Assembly: GCA_035578155.1 (NCBI GenBank)
Contig: JAPWDM010000001.1
Coordinates: 13,804,725-13,868,724 of the forward strand
Direction of reading: 5' to 3'
DNA length: 64,000 nt
Source: Brachynemurus nebulosus
Taxonomy: Eukaryota > Arthropoda > Insecta > Neuroptera > Myrmeleontidae
Below are positions 59,279-64,000 of the stretch, in pieces (within the stretch, counting starts at the first letter, position 1; each line of letters starts with the position of its first letter). Both the position numbers and the translations under genes were made by a program. The notes below the pieces were generated by a model. It made no database searches. It had not been told where the DNA came from and saw only the letters and a list, made by a program, of their open reading frames with translations.

Positions 59279-60121
59279 CGAGGTGTGGTCAAAAAATACC
59301 GTGGATCAATTTTTATAGGAGCAACTACTGACGTTATGTAAATTTGAAATAATAAATCCAGTAGTCTGATTCGCTGAGACAGTTGGTACCACGTTAGGGC
59401 AAGTTATGACTTACAGGCCAATTTCTAGAGCCGGAAGAGTGAGGTTGTGTTTACCGTGTCTGTCGGGCATCATGGATATTGAACAACGTATTAACATTAA
59501 ATTTTGTTTTAAGTTGAAAAAAGTGCCAAAGAAGGCTAGGAAATTTTTAAAATCAGTATATGGCGATAATGTGGTGACTTAGAACACGGTTTACAAGTGA
59601 TATGCACGATTCAAAACCGTAAATGGCTCGACTGAATACGATCAACGATCGGGACGTGCTTCGACCTCAAAAAAAGTTACGAGTTCGTTCCAAGGGCAAA
59701 GACTGTAAACTCCAAATAATACAAGGGCCTACTGTACCATTTCATATCTCACCTTTCCGTGCCTGAGTGAATTTTTGGCACAAAATAAGGTTCTTGTTTG
59801 TCCATATCCAGCTCATTCTCCGGATTTAACTCCATGCGACTTCTGGCGCTTTATAAAAATAAAAATCGTGCTAAAAGGAAAATGTTTTGATATCATTCTT
59901 TTCATTAAGAAAGCCACGACAGAGCAGCTCGAAGCCATTCCAAGGGAAGCCTTCCTAAAATGTTTACAATCATGGAATCAATGTTGGAATAAGAGTATCG
60001 CTAACCGAGGGAAGTATTTTGAAAGAGATTGATTTAAATTTGATGTAAACTTATTACTTTGCTCGTAAGAAAATTATTCACCTTGTTTATCAAAAAATTA
60101 TTATTTTTTAATCATACCACG
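59279..60121 (+). mobile_element. mariner-like element, internally deleted
   Basis: TA flanks (59277-59278 and 60122-60123). Tips: left cgaggtgtggtcaaaaaata, right in reverse complement cgtggtatgattaaaaaata. At about 843 bp it is shorter than the usual 1.2-1.3 kb. It encodes both ends of a mariner transposase (59472-60032) with the middle missing. Confidence 0.85.
59472..60032 (+). pseudogene. mariner transposase pseudogene
   Basis: From ATG 59472 the frame reads MDIEQRINIKFCFKLKKVPK, the mariner N-terminal DNA-binding region, with stops soon after (about 59580 and 59598). It reaches RSGRAS at about 59655, then jumps to LVCPYPAHSPDLTPCDFW (about 59795-59848), which carries the third catalytic Asp of the D,D34D triad (PCD, normally PSD). 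It ends RGKYFERD and a stop at 60032. The segment holding the first two Asp is deleted. SETMAR and mariner transposases share this C-terminal motif. Inactive. Confidence 0.85.
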
Positions 60122-60653
60122 TATAAATACATTATTTTTTTCATTATCAGAACAATAAGCATAACAATAATTAATAAATAATCTGTCAAGAGCCAATCGG
60201 GTTCGCAAAATTAGGATTCCATAAAATAACAGGATGCAAGAAAGTCATTAAATACGTCCAAATGAAATTAAATTATGTAGACAGATCAATGAAATTTGTT
60301 TAATTTAGCGTTATTTTTAGATAAATATTAATATTAATCCGAATTACTTGCTTTCCTGAGAAAATACTGTCATGCTAACCATAAAAATTTTGTAGCTTCA
60401 TAAATACTGCTTGATTAGTGATAAAAAAAATTACATTCTTCAATTTCTTTTAACTTCAGGTACGAATTTACTGAAATTATTATTGCTCTTACTGTTAAGT
60501 ATACTACTGCACAGAGTATTATTATTTGATAGAAAGAAAATATACTCAAATTTTGTGAATCTCAAGTTTTGAAAATACATTGTTTTTTAAAAATAACCTA
60601 TTAGCCGTGACATCCTATTTGTTTATATTTTTAATTCTTTCGTGGTACACCTA
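60122..60653. other. No recognised feature
   Basis: AT-rich spacer between the mariner relic and the Tc1-type MITE. Confidence 0.5.
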
Positions 60654-61051
60654 CAGTCGTCACTCAAGTTATTGACGATGTAACTTATTGACACTGATGG
60701 TAATTTACCTCAAGTTATAGACAAACCATACGTATGTACGCATTCCCACAGTACCCACGAACTTGGGTACATACATATGGTTTGTCTATAACTTGAGGTA
60801 AACTACGATCATTGTCAATATGTCAAATCGTCAATAGACCCGGCAGAAAATGAACTAAGAGATGCGCAGAAACACATTTTAAAATGAATCAGTCTAAGTC
60901 ATTTTGAAGGTAAGGTGGATATCTGTCAAATACATATTGTATCTTATGAACTATAGGGCAGTGAGTTGATTTATTTTACCCACTCCAGCTGCGCAAACGA
61001 AGATTCGTCTCTTACTTCAAAATTTTTTGACTATAACTTGAGTGACGACTG
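60654..61051. mobile_element. Tc1/mariner-type MITE (CAGTCGTCACTCAAGTTAT)
   Basis: TA flanks (60652-60653 and 61052-61053). Both tips read CAGTCGTCACTCAAGTTAT when oriented inward, 19 of 19 identical. A second inverted pair, 'ctcaagttatagacaaacca', centred at about 60747 lies in the left half, so the tip motif CTCAAGTTAT is iterated. 398 bp, noncoding. Confidence 0.85.
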
Positions 61052-61053
61052 TA

Positions 61054-63561
61054 AATTTCCTCGCGACGTACAGTTTAAAAAACGCTGGAATAGAATAATA
61101 TTCCCTTGCTAACTACTGCTGCACTATAAAATTAAATGTATATATTCGATGAACAATATAGACTAGGTTAACATTTCTTCGTAGTTATTCTAAAATTAAA
61201 TTTCAACGATCTAAAAAGCTTGTACAGTTCTCTTTTTTAATTGAACGATATTAGTGAAATATCTGTTGAACATCAAGAATTAGTAAATTAAACTAATTAT
61301 ATCGGTAATATTATTTCAAATATATTCCTCTGTTTCTTAATATCCTTTACTAAGTTTTTACACACATAATGCCGTCAGAAAATATCAGCCTTGAACGTCT
61401 TGAACATTTCAATAAATTTCTTTACTAAACGATACGGTTAATATAGTTAATAAATTGATGACGAATTGAAGAAATAAATTTGCAATCAGTATAATTATTA
61501 TGTTTATTAAAATATTTATTAATATTAATTATATATGTCACATAAATGGTCGTCACATTCGAACGTATTTTAAATGTATTTAATATTTTGCATAATTTTA
61601 TTAAAATTGCTTTAGAACATTTAAAATTCAGTTGCATTCCGCCTCTGTTCTATTTTCAATTAACATAATACATATGTATTATTGAAAATATATTTAATGA
61701 ATAAATAATTAATTAACTATGCATATGTGTTATGTAACGCAGAATAAATAAATTCATTCTAGATTTTTCTATGACGAGTGCGCAGGCGACCTTTAACAAT
61801 AGAGGCAAACTGACTTAAGTTAGCTAATAAGAACAGCAGAAAGAAAAACACAGTCAGCCAGCAGGCAGTGAGTTTTAATTATTACCTACTGGTAACTTAC
61901 TTTTGAAGTGTCCTTCCGGCACTTATGATTAAAATTTTAAGTGGATAATGGGACGGTGAAATAGACGCCCATTACCACTAGATCACCTGGCCCTTCAGGC
62001 TTCGCGATCATGTTTGCTACTCGATTTTATTAAACTATTTAATTATATAAATTATGTCAATATAGTTATTTTACGCTCGGGTAATATGGGAGAAACTTAT
62101 TGTTAGTTAGTGTTTAACAATTTAATATTTATATATTGACGCCAAAAATACTTTGGTGATATTTATTTAAAACGTAAGTTTTTTTTTTCTTTTCTAATGA
62201 AATTTAATTTCATTTTATTGTAACAATTGTATGAGTTTAAATTTACCTTTTCATACTTTTGTAATTATTTCAATTATTATTTTTATTATTTATTAGTGTT
62301 AAGTTTAGTATAGTTAAGTATTCGTTTCTCTCAAGTTACTCCTGCGTATGTAAATAATTTCATAATATGTAAATAGCCGGTATTGTATTATGTGTAACAT
62401 TTTCACACCTTCAGGTAGTATTTTTTTTTTTATTTGTTACTTACCAAACAGCTGTAACAGTTTGACAAGTAATGTTTACCGATTGTTAATTATTTTCATT
62501 GTTAATTATTTTCATTGATAATTTGTTTTCATTTTTTCTTCAATGTTAATTATTTAAAAATAGATTTGTTTGTTTACCGATTCCATTCAGTAATTGTAAA
62601 GGTATTCATTTAAAAATTGTTTCATATTAAATTATAAATATATTTGTAATGTTTGAAATTTAATCTTTTCATTGTTTTATCCCTAAAAGACATCGTGGTC
62701 AATTATAGGGTTTTGATTAAACAAATTTTGTGAAAGGTGTTTATATTTTGCGTATTCTGCTTATTTAATTTTGTAATTTAGAAATCTCTTTTAATAAATA
62801 TTGTTAAAGTTTATTTATTTTTTTTAATTTTTAAATTTCAGCTTCCAAACACCCAAACTTATTTTACAGATTTGTAATTACAAATTTTTATCTTCACAAA
62901 CCCACAAGATTTGTTATAACATGTGCGAGAAAATTCCGAAGAACGCGCATTGCGTATGCGACAGATCCGAGCGTATATACCTACTGACCTGTAGACAGAT
63001 ATTTTCCAGAGTATTAAAAACCTACAATTTATTTTTTATCTATTAATTTAGTTAAGATAAAAATGATTCTAAAAACATTTATAGTGTTTGAGAATATCTT
63101 TGTAATAAATAACATATATTTTAGTATCAACAGAGCTCACATTTAAATGAATCAAGAAATAGTTTTATTAAATTTTTGTGATGACTACCACAGCAACATT
63201 TGAATTAACAATATAACGGTGGATATTTATACTATTCACGAGACATATTCAACACAAATATACAATGTATTTGCACACATCTATATATATATTTAGATAC
63301 ATAAAATCAAGTGAAACGTATAAGTCATAAAATTAAACGAAAAAATATTGTCGATATTACAATAGAAATTACTTTTCGACATATCTCTCTCTATCACTTT
63401 AAAATAAATAATGACGGAATATATTCGAAGAGAAATAAGAATGTTATCACATGAGAAACGATAGTATCTATCTCTATTGATAGTATATAGATATATCGTT
63501 TTTAAAGATGAACAAGTGGATATCCATACCTAGTTACTTATATTTACCTATAGGTATATAG
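61054..63561. other. No recognised feature
   Basis: AT-rich, probably intron. A weak tRNA-Glu-like A-box (gatctagtggtaatggg, minus strand, about 61977-61993) has no B-box, so no tRNA or SINE is called. Confidence 0.45.
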
Positions 63562-64000
63562 CAGGGGTGGCCATAACGTGGCTCGCGAGCCGCTTGCGGC
63601 TCGCGAGTTGATCTTGTGCGGCTCTTTAATGCATCTCGAAAATTTGTTTTGATAGGTTTATTTGAAATAAGAAAAAAAATAAAAATTTCGCACAAAAAAA
63701 TCAAATAACGATCTTTTTCAACAAGTTTTGAGTAAAGTATGTACCTAGATAAAAAAGATCGTCATTTTAACTCGTTTCTCAAAGTTGGAACAGCGTTTGA
63801 AGCGCCAGCGATGGGGAGGTGAGAGGGTGTCTTGTTGTTTTGCCTGTGTCAGTATTAAGCCAGTAACAGAACTACTAGGTGCTGTCTTATTTTTATTTTT
63901 ATCTGTGCAGTTGCGTTGTTAAAACTAGTAAAGCTGTATTAATTGTGGGTTGTACGATGGTGTCCAGGAAGCGTAAATATGGAGAGGAGCATCGAGCTTT
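63562..64000 (+). mobile_element. hAT element, left end (continues beyond the window)
   Basis: Starts CAGGGGTGGCCATAACGTGG followed by 'ctcgcgagccgc' and 'ttgcggctcgcgag', the well-known tip and subterminal palindrome of a Charlie-like hAT group. The preceding octamer gtatatag is the candidate target duplication. A transposase ORF begins at 63957. The right end is outside the window. Confidence 0.8.
63957..64000 (+). CDS. hAT transposase, first codons (GTF2IRD2/ZBED5-like), partial
   Basis: From the ATG the frame reads MVSRKRKYGEEHRAF and is still open at the window edge. A short basic start followed by xExRxF matches the N-terminus of hAT-family proteins annotated as general transcription factor II-I repeat domain-containing protein 2-like or ZBED5-like, where a zinc finger and RNase H-like domain follow. 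A pyrimidine-rich acceptor (tttttatctgtgcag) at about 63896-63910 suggests the start codon lies in a second exon. Only 14 full codons are visible, so the call rests mostly on the hAT tip upstream. Confidence 0.55.
   Translation, partial: MVSRKRKYGEEHRA

Noticed and set aside
61960..62010. tRNA-Glu-like A-box on the minus strand
   Set aside because: No B-box downstream and no second copy noticed; not enough for a tRNA or SINE call.
1..64000. CRISPR arrays, operons, rRNA or intact tRNA genes
   Set aside because: None seen. The minisatellites and tandem arrays have no unique spacers and the DNA is clearly eukaryotic.

Overview
The window is AT-rich eukaryotic DNA, almost certainly from an insect. 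One split host gene is visible on the minus strand. The rest is densely layered with short, mostly non-autonomous transposable elements, tandem repeats and microsatellites. There are no bacterial-style operons, rRNAs or intact tRNAs. The species cannot be named from sequence alone; mariner, pogo/Tigger-like, piggyBac-like, hAT, Helitron and tRNA-SINE relics together fit an insect with a repeat-rich genome.

Host gene: two minus-strand exons belong together. Exon 50180-50350 encodes the C-terminal half of an immunoglobulin domain of the lachesin / DIP (Dpr-interacting protein) cell-surface family. Exon 39081-39502 encodes the Thr-rich stalk and a hydrophobic GPI-type tail, ending in a stop codon. 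Donor and acceptor phases agree (phase 1). The intron between them is about 10.7 kb. The earlier exons (signal peptide, Ig1, Ig2, first half of Ig3) were not found up to 64000 and probably lie beyond the window, so 50351-64000 is probably intron and DNA left of 39081 is 3'UTR or intergenic.

Repeats, left to right: 1-2 kb old tandem array, 32-bp minisatellite and a Helitron-like 3' end; 2.8-7.4 kb a piggyBac-like MITE and TA-flanked elements; 8.75-11.35 kb a 2.6 kb element with about 500-bp inverted arms and two nested elements; 12.5-13.75 kb a pogo-like relic; 18.06-20.30 kb a second pogo-like relic with another element inside it; 20.8-26.6 kb hAT-type MITEs, a 31-bp minisatellite and hairpin elements; 28.4-33.2 kb four more TIR or palindromic elements, a hAT MITE with a perfect 8-bp target duplication and a third pogo-like relic; 38.4-47.6 kb (DIP 3' exon and intron) hAT MITEs, a Helitron, two copies of a tRNA-SINE and a 119-bp tandem array; 50.8-54.2 kb tandem arrays interrupted by TIR elements; 55.9-61.1 kb a foldback element, hAT MITE, mariner relic and Tc1-type MITE; 63.56 kb to the end, the start of a hAT element whose transposase ORF runs off the window.

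The most interesting pattern is a recurring architecture: about nine elements, most flanked by TA, each carrying its own terminal motif repeated several times inside both ends. Three of them still hold recognisable pogo/Tigger transposase fragments (HTH start, psq-type HTH, PHD-type zinc finger). This suggests a radiation of pogo-like elements that each evolved a private iterated binding site. All boundaries were read by eye, without alignment software.
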